From Paenibacillus donghaensis (lineage in GTDB: Bacteria > Bacillota > Bacilli > Paenibacillales > Paenibacillaceae): a stretch of 64,000 bases of DNA. Below the pieces are notes generated by a model. It made no database searches. It worked only from the letters and a program-made list of their open reading frames with translations, and was not told the origin of the DNA. Positions 17,265 through 24,878 of the stretch are shown one piece after another (the first letter of the stretch is position 1; every line of letters starts with the position of its first letter). The stretch spans positions 4,030,001 to 4,094,000 of the forward strand of contig NZ_CP021780.1 of assembly GCF_002192415.1 (NCBI RefSeq), in the 5' to 3' direction. A program made the position numbers and the translations under genes.

Positions 17265-17495
17265 TTACTTAAGCCGATCATACCAAACTCTCTGATCAAA
17301 CTCTCTCCAAGCTTCCTTCCAAAACTTCTCATCCAGAGTATCCATTTTCTTAAATTCCTTCACTCCGATGAATTCCTTTAACTTCTTCTTCACATAAGCA
17401 TCCTCATGCAAATTCACCTCATTCTCGCTTCCCATATCATTCTTGAAACAATCATACAGCGCATCTCCCAAACTTATGTATGTTTTATTTGTCAT
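17265..17495 (-). CDS. Hypothetical acidic helical protein, 76 aa
   Basis: ATG at 17495 overlaps the previous stop by 4 nt; GGAGGTG is about 16 nt upstream, so coupling is more likely than independent initiation. Charged and helical, Trp-rich at the C terminus (FWKEAWREFDQRVWYDRL). Unknown. Confidence 0.72.
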   Translation of the reverse strand: MTNKTYISLGDALYDCFKNDMGSENEVNLHEDAYVKKKLKEFIGVKEFKKMDTLDEKFWKEAWREFDQRVWYDRLK

Positions 17496-17707
17496 TGTTT
17501 AATCTTTTTAACACCTCCCCATTCTCCAATTTCATATCCTTCGGGAAGCTCATCGATAATATCCCATCGACTTAATATATTCTCTTTCCTATCCCCTAAA
17601 CTTTTACAGAAAACATTATTCTCGTCATACCAATGTACTGATCCACCAAACATTGAATATTCTAGTGTTCCAAATCTTCCATCTTTCTTATGTTTCAGGA
17701 TTTCCAA
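17492..17707 (-). CDS. Hypothetical protein, 71 aa
   Basis: TTG start at 17707 with AAGGTGGTG upstream. First gene after the strong promoter at 17738-17766, so probably the head of the transcript leading into nrdD. Small alpha/beta protein with a GxxxKKIKQ end; unknown function. Confidence 0.75.
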   Translation of the reverse strand: MEILKHKKDGRFGTLEYSMFGGSVHWYDENNVFCKSLGDRKENILSRWDIIDELPEGYEIGEWGGVKKIKQ

Positions 17708-17737
17708 TTAATCACCACCTTTTATACTCATATTTTA

Positions 17738-17766
17738 ATTATATGTTTACTTTATAAGTCTGTCAA
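17738..17766 (-). promoter_or_regulatory. Perfect sigma-A promoter containing the 18-bp element, copy C
   Basis: Minus strand TTGACA at 17766-17761, a 17-bp spacer, then TATAAT at 17743-17738. The spacer holds the conserved TTATAAAGTAAACATATA block (17740-17757), and the -10 box overlaps its 3' end. It lies just past the 17763 gene stop and would drive 17707, 17495, 17217, the Acb2-like gene and nrdDGIEF-thyX. Confidence 0.8.
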
Positions 17767-17960
17767 CAAGTTTCACAATCGATTCTTTGCTGCTCATAAT
17801 CATCAGTAAAATATGGGCAACTCGTAGCACGGAATATGTATTTACCATTGTCTGAGACCGGAGTAATGTTGTCAAACATTCTGAAGTAATCATTGTACTG
17901 AAGCTTGTAGAGCATAGTTGGAACCCACTCATCATTAACTAGTTTCTGGAATGTTCTCAT
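17763..17960 (-). CDS. Hypothetical protein, 65 aa
   Basis: ATG at 17960 overlapping the stop of the 17960-18286 gene by one base. C-terminal CPYFTDDY...DCETC cysteine pattern may bind metal. The promoter at 17738 begins inside its last codons. Confidence 0.7.
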   Translation of the reverse strand: MRTFQKLVNDEWVPTMLYKLQYNDYFRMFDNITPVSDNGKYIFRATSCPYFTDDYEQQRIDCETC

Positions 17961-18286
17961 TAATTCTGAAATAAAAAATCGTTTTCTTCAGTTACAATTT
18001 CTTTAATATTCATCATAATTTTATCCGAGGTCATATTCACATCAGGAACGAAAGTTAATGCTTCAGCTACAGAATAACTACCATCTCTGTTTGCTTGTTG
18101 TGTTGATACTTGAACCAAGCAACCATTGGGCAAATTGCACACTTTTGTTGATTTCATCCAGCCTTGAGATTCAGAACTTGCCTTACAAAGTAGAGCGAAA
18201 GTATCTCCATCTCCAACAACTTTGATATCTGAAACTTTCTTTTTTGCATCTTCAATACTATCAACTGACAGGTTTTTATTTTCCAT
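17960..18286 (-). CDS. Hypothetical protein, 108 aa
   Basis: ATG with AAAGGATG 8-10 nt upstream. Central CxxL...GCLVQVST beta-rich region, helical tail. Resembles conserved phage proteins of unknown function, but no family is named with confidence. Confidence 0.77.
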   Translation of the reverse strand: MENKNLSVDSIEDAKKKVSDIKVVGDGDTFALLCKASSESQGWMKSTKVCNLPNGCLVQVSTQQANRDGSYSVAEALTFVPDVNMTSDKIMMNIKEIVTEENDFLFQN

Positions 18287-18343
18287 TATTAATCATCCTT
18301 TTTATTTTATTTATGTTCTGATCAAAGATACATTTTATTTACT

Positions 18344-18520
18344 TCACATTTTCCCAGTTCTAAAACGTCTTTCCATCATTTTTTTGATTCCATCACTATC
18401 TTCTAGTGTTTTCTTCACTTCTTCATTTGTCGACATAGTATCAATTAGGTCATTAAAGAATTCTAATTCTACTCCCTTAAAAATCTTGCCAGCCTTTGTT
18501 CGTAATTCGCTTTTTTTCAT
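18344..18520 (-). CDS. Small helical protein, 58 aa
   Basis: Start at 18520 (MKKSELRTKAG) after GAAGGAG; the longer frame to 18595 would include the ribosome-binding site. Basic N and C termini, probably DNA- or RNA-binding or a partner protein; unknown. Confidence 0.7.
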   Translation of the reverse strand: MKKSELRTKAGKIFKGVELEFFNDLIDTMSTNEEVKKTLEDSDGIKKMMERRFRTGKM

Positions 18521-18577
18521 TATTGTCTCCTTCATACTCTTAATAAAATTTGACTTTCGTGTGCTTTTCAGTGTTAG

Positions 18578-18602
18578 AAATCCCTTATAAAACAAGGTTT
18601 TT
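18578..18602 (-). terminator. Hairpin at gene 3' end, terminator-like
   Basis: Minus strand AAAAACCTTG, loop, then AAGGGATTT. Overlaps the stop of the 18602 gene. Same family as the hairpins at 1093, 30702, 31521 and 35218; U-run is weak here. Confidence 0.4.
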
Positions 18603-19012
18603 TATTTCAATAGGTTCGCAATCTCATCGAGTTCAAGTTCAACTTTTTTATCATCGGAGAGTAACTTATCAAGTTTTGATTCCATTGCCTTTAGCTTCTG
18701 TTCTTCGTCTTTTCTATTCAGAATTTCAAATTTCAATTTCAAGTCTGTAATCCAATCCTGGACATGATAGCCGCTAACATTATATGATTCCAGCACTCCT
18801 AAATCTTTAGCAGACAGTACATAAGCGTTTAACTTAATAAGAAGGTTAAGAATTTGTTCTTTCTGTAGTACTTGAATATTATGTCGTACTCCATCAATTT
18901 CAATTGAGCAGTTAGTAATTGGTGTAAACTTTTGAGACTTACTTAGTTTCTCTTTCTTAACTTCAATTTGTTTCTTCAGTTCAAGAATCTTTTGATCATT
19001 TGGGTTTGCCAT
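18602..19012 (-). CDS. Coiled-coil hypothetical protein, 136 aa
   Basis: ATG at 19012 overlaps the previous stop (TAATG), with GGAG upstream. Two helical, charged stretches (residues 5-30 and 100-136) flank a beta-rich centre (CSIEIDGVRHNIQVL). Unknown; probably works with the 19012-20142 product given the coupling. Confidence 0.77.
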   Translation of the reverse strand: MANPNDQKILELKKQIEVKKEKLSKSQKFTPITNCSIEIDGVRHNIQVLQKEQILNLLIKLNAYVLSAKDLGVLESYNVSGYHVQDWITDLKLKFEILNRKDEEQKLKAMESKLDKLLSDDKKVELELDEIANLLK

Positions 19013-20142
19013 TATTCTTCATCTCCACTCTGAAATAGTTTTCCATTTACAAGATATTGATCTCTGTATCTAGGTTTGTATTGCTCCCACAAATCTTCAA
19101 GCGATCCGCTGAATATAGTCACATTTTCCATAGAATATCCACCGTAATTCCATTTTGAAGTTACTTTTTTTCTAATTCTTAAGTTAAAAGAATTATTATC
19201 TTTTGCATCACCAATCACTTCAGCAGCACTATCTATATCATTTCCGATATAAATACTTGTGCTGTAATGCCATGCATAATTTCCAATTTTAGTCCTGATC
19301 TTTTCACAGAATCTATCTTTCGTGTAATAGACGAATTCATCTTTTGACTCATCTTGTGGAGAATAATATGATTTGTGCTCAAGTAAGTCGAACATATAAG
19401 CATATCGTTCAGTACATTCCTCAGACAAACAGCCTATAACTCTATCGCCTAATGATTTAAGTTGAATAGCATACAAGTCCGGTTTTTTACGATAATTTGT
19501 GGTCTCACTAGCAAAGATATAATGTTTGCCTTTGTTAACCACTTTGTATCTACTTTCTTCTCCCTGTTCCCCTCGAATCCACTTTCTATCCCAATAATCA
19601 AACCTCCCCATGTACACCAGTTCTTGATTATCTTTTGTTTTATATGTAGCTCCAATAATCAATTCTTTTGACTTAATATACTCTTTGTTGTGCAGAATCT
19701 TATTGAATGAACTTATTTCTTGATAGTCTGGAGATTCTACAGGTATCAGCACTAACTCCTTCCCTTCCCAAGCATATACAAATTCTCCTTCTAGTCCCTT
19801 CCCTTTGATTGAGTTAGCATTTTCTAGGATGTAAAGTAAATTCTCAATAGTAATTTCAAACTCAAATCCTCTTGGGTCATATACTCTCACGTATGCCTGT
19901 CGATGATTCCAGTCAGACACATAGTCTCCAACCTTCTTATTCAACACAAAGCCTGATGTTGGTTCATTCTCATAGTCTACCGGATCGATATTATTGTCTC
20001 TCCAGCTTTCCCAGGAAGCTTTCTTTCTCAATACTCCTTTGTGATCTTCATAAATTACGTAAGCCAATTTCTTGGTATATGTATTATCGCGATTCTGAAA
20101 TCCAACTTTAATTTTAGTTGGAATGAATATATTTGTTTTCAA
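19012..20142 (-). CDS. Hypothetical protein, 376 aa
   Basis: TTG start at 20142 with AAAGGAG 9 nt upstream. Large, beta-rich, aromatic-rich soluble protein without membrane segments. Phrases such as KKASWESWRD...GFVLNKKVGDY are typical of conserved phage proteins of unknown function. No catalytic motif recognised. Confidence 0.82.
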   Translation of the reverse strand: MKTNIFIPTKIKVGFQNRDNTYTKKLAYVIYEDHKGVLRKKASWESWRDNNIDPVDYENEPTSGFVLNKKVGDYVSDWNHRQAYVRVYDPRGFEFEITIENLLYILENANSIKGKGLEGEFVYAWEGKELVLIPVESPDYQEISSFNKILHNKEYIKSKELIIGATYKTKDNQELVYMGRFDYWDRKWIRGEQGEESRYKVVNKGKHYIFASETTNYRKKPDLYAIQLKSLGDRVIGCLSEECTERYAYMFDLLEHKSYYSPQDESKDEFVYYTKDRFCEKIRTKIGNYAWHYSTSIYIGNDIDSAAEVIGDAKDNNSFNLRIRKKVTSKWNYGGYSMENVTIFSGSLEDLWEQYKPRYRDQYLVNGKLFQSGDEE

Positions 20143-20573
20143 TTTAGCACTCCTTTTAAGGATTCCATTTCATTTTGAATCTCAGCAATCTTCTTGTCAT
20201 AATATTTCATTTTGGATTCTTTGGCAGATTCAAAATCTATAATTATTGTTTTACATTGTTTCTTATAATGCTTTACACATTCTTTTTCATCGTAGAAGAT
20301 ATTGAGTGATGTTCCAGTTAGTGATCGATATCCAGTGTTATCATATGGAGCAATCACTTGTGCTAACGGTTTGCCATTCTTCCCAAATGGCCTAAAGTGA
20401 AATTCCGAATAATATACAGTTTTATTACTTGGCAATTCTTCATTGCTTACGACCATAACTTTGGTGGGCTTAACATGACGGATTGGTTGATTATCAATAT
20501 CGTTAAATCGATAATCGCATATCCAGACTTCTTCTCCAATCTTGACTACTTTGTTATACTCAGTGTGATTCAA
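20139..20573 (-). CDS. Hypothetical protein with coiled-coil tail, 144 aa
   Basis: TTG start at 20573 after GGGAGGG. N-terminal beta domain (KIGEEVWICDYRFND), then a helix and a short coiled coil at residues 115-144. Overlaps the 376-aa gene by 4 nt, so coupled. Unknown. Confidence 0.77.
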   Translation of the reverse strand: MNHTEYNKVVKIGEEVWICDYRFNDIDNQPIRHVKPTKVMVVSNEELPSNKTVYYSEFHFRPFGKNGKPLAQVIAPYDNTGYRSLTGTSLNIFYDEKECVKHYKKQCKTIIIDFESAKESKMKYYDKKIAEIQNEMESLKGVLN

Positions 20574-20599
20574 TTATAAGCCCTCCCAATTATTTATTC

Positions 20600-21007
20600 C
20601 TAACTTCTATTGATTTCTTCAATAGCCACACCACTTAGCCTCATAATATCCAACAACATATTTGGTATGTTTTCTCTTACACATTCCCATCCATACAGAG
20701 TAACACCATAATATGCACCTTCTACTTCAGCATCTTCATCAAACATATCTCCTCGAAGTCGAATCATTCTTTCTTTAAAATTTTCTTGTCCAATGCAATT
20801 GTATTCTTTATCGTAAACATCATATATTTCATCGTCTTCTTCTTTGTATTTATATGATGTAATTATCTTACCTTCATTTCCAGCTACTGGATCAGATTTT
20901 AGCCATTCATACACTTCTTCATCTGATTTAGCTTGCAGATAGGTTACTATTCCGGCTTTACTGTCTTTTGGAGCAAAATGCTCAAACATAATTTTATATA
21001 GATTCAT
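20600..21007 (-). CDS. Hypothetical protein, 135 aa
   Basis: ATG at 21007 with AAGGAAGGG upstream; overlaps the end of the membrane-protein gene. Acidic, alpha/beta, with a central YGVTLYGWE stretch; resembles small phage proteins that start MxLYKI. Unknown function. Confidence 0.77.
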   Translation of the reverse strand: MNLYKIMFEHFAPKDSKAGIVTYLQAKSDEEVYEWLKSDPVAGNEGKIITSYKYKEEDDEIYDVYDKEYNCIGQENFKERMIRLRGDMFDEDAEVEGAYYGVTLYGWECVRENIPNMLLDIMRLSGVAIEEINRS

Positions 21008-21380
21008 TTTTAATACGCCCTTCCTTCATATTAACGATCTTAATTATTTCATTATATTTATTGCTATCAAAATGAATACTGTTCCTAATAAATGAGCCAT
21101 ATTCTTTTTGGTTATATAATTCCTTAAGTTCTTTAGTACACTTTTTAAAGTTTGAAAGCCCTGCAAACAACACTAGAACTGGGAAAAGAATAGTTGTTAG
21201 AGCAATGGCAATATTATTTGTGAAGCTGTGAAGAATAACCCCTTGATCACTATAATAATATTCATATTTATCATTCCACTTGATTTGACGATATTTGAAT
21301 AATGAATTATGCTGCTCCTTTGTTAATTGGAATTTTATGTACCCATATTCGGTTGGACATTTATATTTATAGTTAGACAC
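20994..21380 (-). CDS. Hypothetical membrane protein, 128 aa
   Basis: GTG start at 21380 with GGAGG 6 nt upstream. One clear hydrophobic segment (IAIALTTILFPVLVLFAGL, about residues 57-75), flanked by a soluble N-terminal domain and a charged helical C terminus. Start lies inside the 21335 gene (46-nt overlap). Confidence 0.75.
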   Translation of the reverse strand: MSNYKYKCPTEYGYIKFQLTKEQHNSLFKYRQIKWNDKYEYYYSDQGVILHSFTNNIAIALTTILFPVLVLFAGLSNFKKCTKELKELYNQKEYGSFIRNSIHFDSNKYNEIIKIVNMKEGRIKNESI

Positions 21381-21661
21381 TTAGTACCTCCATTTATGTC
21401 TTGCTTTCTGTTCCTCTTGTCCCAATCTTTTAAAATGGCATTCCAACATTCATCTGATCCCTTTAATAATAGATAGTCTGGAATTTTGTACGTATCTTGT
21501 ACCCCATATTGACCAAGTTCAATAATATAATGTCCATTTGTTATCTCCCCCTCCACCCATTTTGCATATTCAATGTTTTTCTCTTTATGCGACAGCTTAG
21601 TCCATTGATCATATAACTCTTGTGCGGTGTCAATATAGTTCAATCTTAGTTTTGAGTACAT
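21335..21661 (-). CDS. Hypothetical protein, 108 aa
   Basis: ATG after AGGAGG. Charged, alpha/beta. Overlaps the following membrane-protein gene by 46 nt, unusually long for this genome, so its true stop or the neighbour's start could differ. Confidence 0.72.
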   Translation of the reverse strand: MYSKLRLNYIDTAQELYDQWTKLSHKEKNIEYAKWVEGEITNGHYIIELGQYGVQDTYKIPDYLLLKGSDECWNAILKDWDKRNRKQDINGGTKCLTININVQPNMGT

Positions 21662-21694
21662 AACTTTGATCCTCCTTATTATAAAATACGCCTT

Positions 21695-21886
21695 TTACCG
21701 ACTTCCTCGTTGATCTACAAGCTCTTTAATTAGCAAATCATGCAACTCTCTACTAATACTCTTCCATTCCATGTCTTTATCTGTTCTAATGCCAATGCTA
21801 AACGAGTCTGTTACTGTATCTGTACAAATTCTTACCGATCCATTATTTACTTTAAGAATCGTCGTCCCTCTTTGTCCTGATAGCAC
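21695..21886 (-). CDS. Small hypothetical protein, 63 aa
   Basis: GTG start at 21886 with AGGAG 9-10 nt upstream. Beta-rich N-terminal half, helical C-terminal half. Unknown. Confidence 0.68.
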   Translation of the reverse strand: MLSGQRGTTILKVNNGSVRICTDTVTDSFSIGIRTDKDMEWKSISRELHDLLIKELVDQRGSR

Positions 21887-21972
21887 ACTACCCCACTCCT
21901 TTCCTTCTCTATGAAATCTCTCTTTTACGCAAACTCTAAATAATTTATTGCCTCAATAACATCTATGTTCAT

Positions 21973-22146
21973 CTAAGCACCAACCTCATGTTGAATCGAC
22001 TCAATATCTGAAATCAGTTTCGTTGTTTCTTCGATATATTCTGGATACTCATTTTTAAGATAATCTACAGCAATCCATTCGCTCAAATCAAACCTTGCTT
22101 TTTCAAGCAGATTTAGTATTTCTTTCATCTGATCAACTATACCCAT
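21973..22146 (-). CDS. Small helical protein, 57 aa, paralogue of 1514-1693
   Basis: ATG at 22146 with AGGAG 8 nt upstream. Sequence MGIVDQMKEILNLLEKA then DLSEWIAV and a C-terminal IESIQHEVGA; each block has a counterpart in the 59-aa product of 1514-1693. Too short for usual gene calling but supported by that similarity and by spacing of 11 nt from the upstream stop. Confidence 0.7.
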   Translation of the reverse strand: MGIVDQMKEILNLLEKARFDLSEWIAVDYLKNEYPEYIEETTKLISDIESIQHEVGA

Positions 22147-22157
22147 CAATCATTCTC

Positions 22158-22426
22158 CTAAGCCCAATATTCAACTGCATCTTCAAAATCAATCCAGAAT
22201 GTTTCATTCATCTCCGTATCAGTCTCAACATCATAAAATTGAATCAACATTTCATTCCGATGATCTTCTTTAACGACAAAGCCTTCAGGGTGCAATTTCC
22301 AGCCGTTAGGAAAGGGTGCTCCCACCTATTGAGTTTCTGAAATACCTCATTTTCCGTTGAGGCAAGCCTACAAACAAATCCAGTGTAATCTTTTGTATCA
22401 TTGTATCCTTCAATTCTTTCAGCCAT
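22158..22426 (-). pseudogene. 89-codon gene interrupted by a -1 frameshift
   Basis: ATG at 22426 opens a frame that ends with an unlikely tail at 22244. In the -1 frame the text VGAPFPNGWKLHPEGFVVKEDH...FEDAVEYWA continues to a stop at 22158 that is well spaced from the next ribosome-binding site. The shift maps to AATAGGTGGGAG near 22325. One extra G restores a single 89-aa alpha/beta protein. No classic slippery heptamer is present, so mutation or sequence error is likelier than programmed slippage. Confidence 0.6.
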
Positions 22427-22599
22427 TAATACTCATCATCTCCCGACTCTTCGATTTCATCAATTTTTGTTCTCAACAATTCAATGTCATCATCTAATTC
22501 CGCAACATTTGCCATCAATAGATTTATTTGAAGTTGTAACCTTGTTCTCGTTTCGATTTTGGAGCCTAATTCATCAATCAATAAGTCATAATCATTCAT
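22426..22599 (-). CDS. Small coiled-coil protein, 57 aa
   Basis: ATG at 22599 (MNDYDLLIDELG) is preferred over an upstream in-frame ATG because AAAGGA lies within reach. Entire length is a predicted coiled coil with acidic C terminus. Overlaps the 22158-22426 gene by one base. Confidence 0.65.
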   Translation of the reverse strand: MNDYDLLIDELGSKIETRTRLQLQINLLMANVAELDDDIELLRTKIDEIEESGDDEY

Positions 22600-22641
22600 G
22601 CCGCCCATTCCTTTCAGTATCAAATATATCTTTCATCAGTA

Positions 22642-22836
22642 TTAATACCTTATCACAGGTCTATCTTTCCAATCTCTTTTCCTATCAAGAACATATTTAC
22701 CTCTATACTTGTCAGACAACTTAAGATTTTTCTGGGCTTCAAGCATGTCAATTTTTTCTGAAATGTCTCTGCGTTGTTTATATAGCTTATCTAGTTGTTC
22801 ATATATCTGTTCCAATGTTGGATTTAGGTTGATCAT
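22642..22836 (-). CDS. Small coiled-coil protein, 64 aa
   Basis: ATG at 22836 with AAAGGG about 8 nt upstream; a GTG three codons upstream sits on the site. Residues 8-40 form a coiled coil (LEQIYEQLDKLYKQ), and the C terminus is basic. Unknown. Confidence 0.7.
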   Translation of the reverse strand: MINLNPTLEQIYEQLDKLYKQRRDISEKIDMLEAQKNLKLSDKYRGKYVLDRKRDWKDRPVIRY

Positions 22837-22855
22837 TTCATACACCCTTTATATA

Positions 22856-23014
22856 TTATTGTTTGATTGCTTCTAGCAAACAATCAAGCGCTTCAGCAAT
22901 ATATCCATCCTCTTTATATTCAACGCTTAGTTGTTGATACACACCTTCAATCTGATTATAAGCTCGATACAAAATATCTTTTTGCTCCTTGTTAATGTTC
23001 TTGGTTTTGATCAC
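22856..23014 (-). CDS. Small helical protein, 52 aa
   Basis: GTG at 23014 after GGAGG, stop at 22856. All-helical, charged (INKEQKDILYRAYNQIEG...EALDCLLEAIKQ). Found by reading the gap; coding support is the good ribosome-binding site and natural composition. Confidence 0.65.
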   Translation of the reverse strand: MIKTKNINKEQKDILYRAYNQIEGVYQQLSVEYKEDGYIAEALDCLLEAIKQ

Positions 23015-23067
23015 TGTTCATTCCTCCTTTTATTTGAGATAAAAGCATTATTTCATTAGTCACACGA

Positions 23068-23229
23068 CTAATCTATAAATTCATAATGCCCATGCTGGAC
23101 GACATCAGGACCATCAGCCCAAACTTGGATACCTATAAATGAGTATATATTTTCATCTCTTACGAGGAATTGTTCCCCAACTTCGTACCAATTGTAATCT
23201 TCTCTTTTAATCACTCTAATATTTTTCAT
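23068..23229 (-). CDS. Small beta-rich protein, 53 aa
   Basis: Start at 23229 (MKNIRVIKRED) with AAAGGA upstream. Contains WYEVGEQFLVRD and a C-terminal GHYEFID. Such KOW/SH3-like small proteins with a 'WYxxGExFxV' motif are common in Bacillus and its phages; function unknown. Confidence 0.72.
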   Translation of the reverse strand: MKNIRVIKREDYNWYEVGEQFLVRDENIYSFIGIQVWADGPDVVQHGHYEFID

Positions 23230-23264
23230 TTTATATTTTCCTTTCTTATACATTATTAATCTGA

Positions 23265-23603
23265 TTATAACTTTATATTTGACCCTTTCTCACATTCTTT
23301 AAGATATGCTTCAGCCCAACAACTTTTACAGAATGATTTTCCTTCTAGTGATTCTGGAAAAGGAAACACCATGCCTCTTTTATATATATTTCTTGTTTTT
23401 GTTCCACATTTATCGCATTCATGATAAACAATCTTATCTGCACTGTAACTAGGTTCAAATTCAACAGTCACTTCAAACTCTTCGTCACATTTCTGACATT
23501 CCCAATCCAACTTATTGTCGTCTGATAAACCATCAGTTAAGGCATGAGACATGTCATTTTCGTATCCACAATAGGGGCAATCCACTGTATCGTAAATATT
23601 CAA
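23265..23603 (-). CDS. Double zinc-ribbon protein, 112 aa
   Basis: Four CxxC-type knuckles: CPYCG, CQKCD, CDKCG and CKSCW, enough for two zinc sites. TTG start at 23603 sits only a few bases after AGGAGG. May bind nucleic acid or a protein partner. Function unknown. Confidence 0.76.
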   Translation of the reverse strand: MNIYDTVDCPYCGYENDMSHALTDGLSDDNKLDWECQKCDEEFEVTVEFEPSYSADKIVYHECDKCGTKTRNIYKRGMVFPFPESLEGKSFCKSCWAEAYLKECEKGSNIKL

Positions 23604-23642
23604 TTCCTCCTTTCTAAATCAAACTTGTATTCTATCAGGTTT

Positions 23643-24068
23643 TTATTTTGCTAATGCAGCAAGTTCTTCCCATCGTTTTCTCACATTTGGACTAGTCATT
23701 CCATCATCATTTTCTAGTTTCTCTTTCGCTACTTTCCCCACCTCAGGTTTCCAATCTTCTATCCATTCACGCACCTGATTAATTAAATCATACTGGGGAT
23801 AAAGAAGTTTGCTGCCATCAACGATTCCAAAAGGTCCTTCAATTCCTTTTGTTTTTCTTATAAATTCCATCCCAGACCAACCGCATTGAAATCCAGTCAT
23901 ACCTTGCTTTGAAGCAAAATAATTGAACATTGCAACCGTTACATTGGCAAGTGATTCAGCAATTGTATTGTAGTCATGACTTTGATTTTCTTGCTCATGT
24001 AAATAACTAATTAATTCTTCTTCCGTTGTAGGCCAAGCACCATACTTTCCATCTTTCAAATAAATCAT
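23643..24068 (-). CDS. Hypothetical protein, 141 aa
   Basis: ATG at 24068 overlaps the AAGG site; a TTG three codons later would have better spacing. Sequence features MTGFQCGWSGMEFIRK in the middle and a C-terminal NVRKRWEELAALAK helix. Conserved-looking phage protein of unknown function. Confidence 0.76.
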   Translation of the reverse strand: MIYLKDGKYGAWPTTEEELISYLHEQENQSHDYNTIAESLANVTVAMFNYFASKQGMTGFQCGWSGMEFIRKTKGIEGPFGIVDGSKLLYPQYDLINQVREWIEDWKPEVGKVAKEKLENDDGMTSPNVRKRWEELAALAK

Positions 24069-24145
24069 CCTTTTTTATATGTATTTTTAGTTACTGATGA
24101 AACAGTTCTTTTACGATGGAATGTACCTCTTAAAGCCCAATAGAA

Positions 24146-24307
24146 TCAATGCTTTCTCAAATCAAATTCCCTCAAAGTATCGGCAATCTCATCACTTGAA
24201 GCAAAACTCGGCTTTTTGTGATTAACCTTACCACTCAACCTTTTAATGTATTCTACATCTCTGTCTGATCCAACTTCTGGACCAACGTAAATTGTTTTGT
24301 CTTTCAT
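24146..24307 (-). CDS. Small hypothetical protein, 53 aa
   Basis: ATG at 24307 with GGGTGG 6 nt upstream; begins MKDKTIYVGPEVGSDRDVEY and ends LREFDLRKH. Found by reading the gap between 24068 and 24325. Natural composition and a good site support it. Confidence 0.65.
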   Translation of the reverse strand: MKDKTIYVGPEVGSDRDVEYIKRLSGKVNHKKPSFASSDEIADTLREFDLRKH

Positions 24308-24324
24308 ATTTCCACCCACTCAAC

Positions 24325-24570
24325 CTAATATGTATAACAGCCCTTGCGATACTGTTTTCCTTTGTACTTATATTTAGCAATAAAAGTTTTTACGAGTACT
24401 GTTCCGTTGGCAATCTTTTCTAAAACCAATGTTCCATACTTTGTCATCCAACGAATCTTGCCCGTAAAGTTTAAACCGGAAACCTCTCTTGCGAGAGATC
24501 TCCAATTAACTCCACTTTCGATGCAGCGTTGTAAAGAGTGCTTACTAAACTTAATTTGTGAGGTATTCAT
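24325..24570 (-). CDS. Basic hypothetical protein, 81 aa
   Basis: ATG at 24570 (MNTSQIKFSKHSLQRC); a GTG three codons upstream is an alternative. Basic, beta-rich (GTLVLEKIANGTVLVKTFIAKYKYKGKQYRKG), compatible with a small nucleic-acid-binding or toxin-like fold (the 'HSLQRCIESGV' start recalls small phage DUF4258-type proteins). Not assigned. Confidence 0.7.
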   Translation of the reverse strand: MNTSQIKFSKHSLQRCIESGVNWRSLAREVSGLNFTGKIRWMTKYGTLVLEKIANGTVLVKTFIAKYKYKGKQYRKGCYTY

Positions 24571-24575
24571 AAGTT

Positions 24576-24803
24576 TCACCGTTTCTTAGCAGCTTTCAAA
24601 TCTCGTTGCTTTTTATTTTTGGTGAGAGGGCTGCCTCCCTTTGCCATAGATTTGTCAGGTAGAATATAACCGAAAATCAATCCTTCTTTTTTACAATGTA
24701 CTTTGGCTTCATTCTCGGCTCCGAGTCGATCTGTAGATACAAAGTCCTTGATTACCTTACTAGTTCCACTTTGAGTTGTTGCGATTCCGTAGAATTTAGT
24801 CAT
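24576..24803 (-). CDS. Small basic protein, 75 aa
   Basis: ATG at 24803 after GGGAG. Alpha/beta N-terminal part and a very basic tail (LTKNKKQRDLKAAKKR). First gene after operon-head element D. Unknown. Confidence 0.74.
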   Translation of the reverse strand: MTKFYGIATTQSGTSKVIKDFVSTDRLGAENEAKVHCKKEGLIFGYILPDKSMAKGGSPLTKNKKQRDLKAAKKR

Positions 24804-24857
24804 ATGTATTTGATCTCCCTTGGTCTCTTTATTATAGTTTATATTATTTATTTTGTA

Positions 24858-24875
24858 TATATGTTTATTTTATAA
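24858..24875 (-). promoter_or_regulatory. 18-bp operon-head element, copy D
   Basis: Minus strand TTATAAAATAAACATATA, then TACAAAATAA. Lies directly after the RecJ stop at 24879 and before the 24803 gene. Confidence 0.5.
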
Positions 24876-24878
24876 ATA

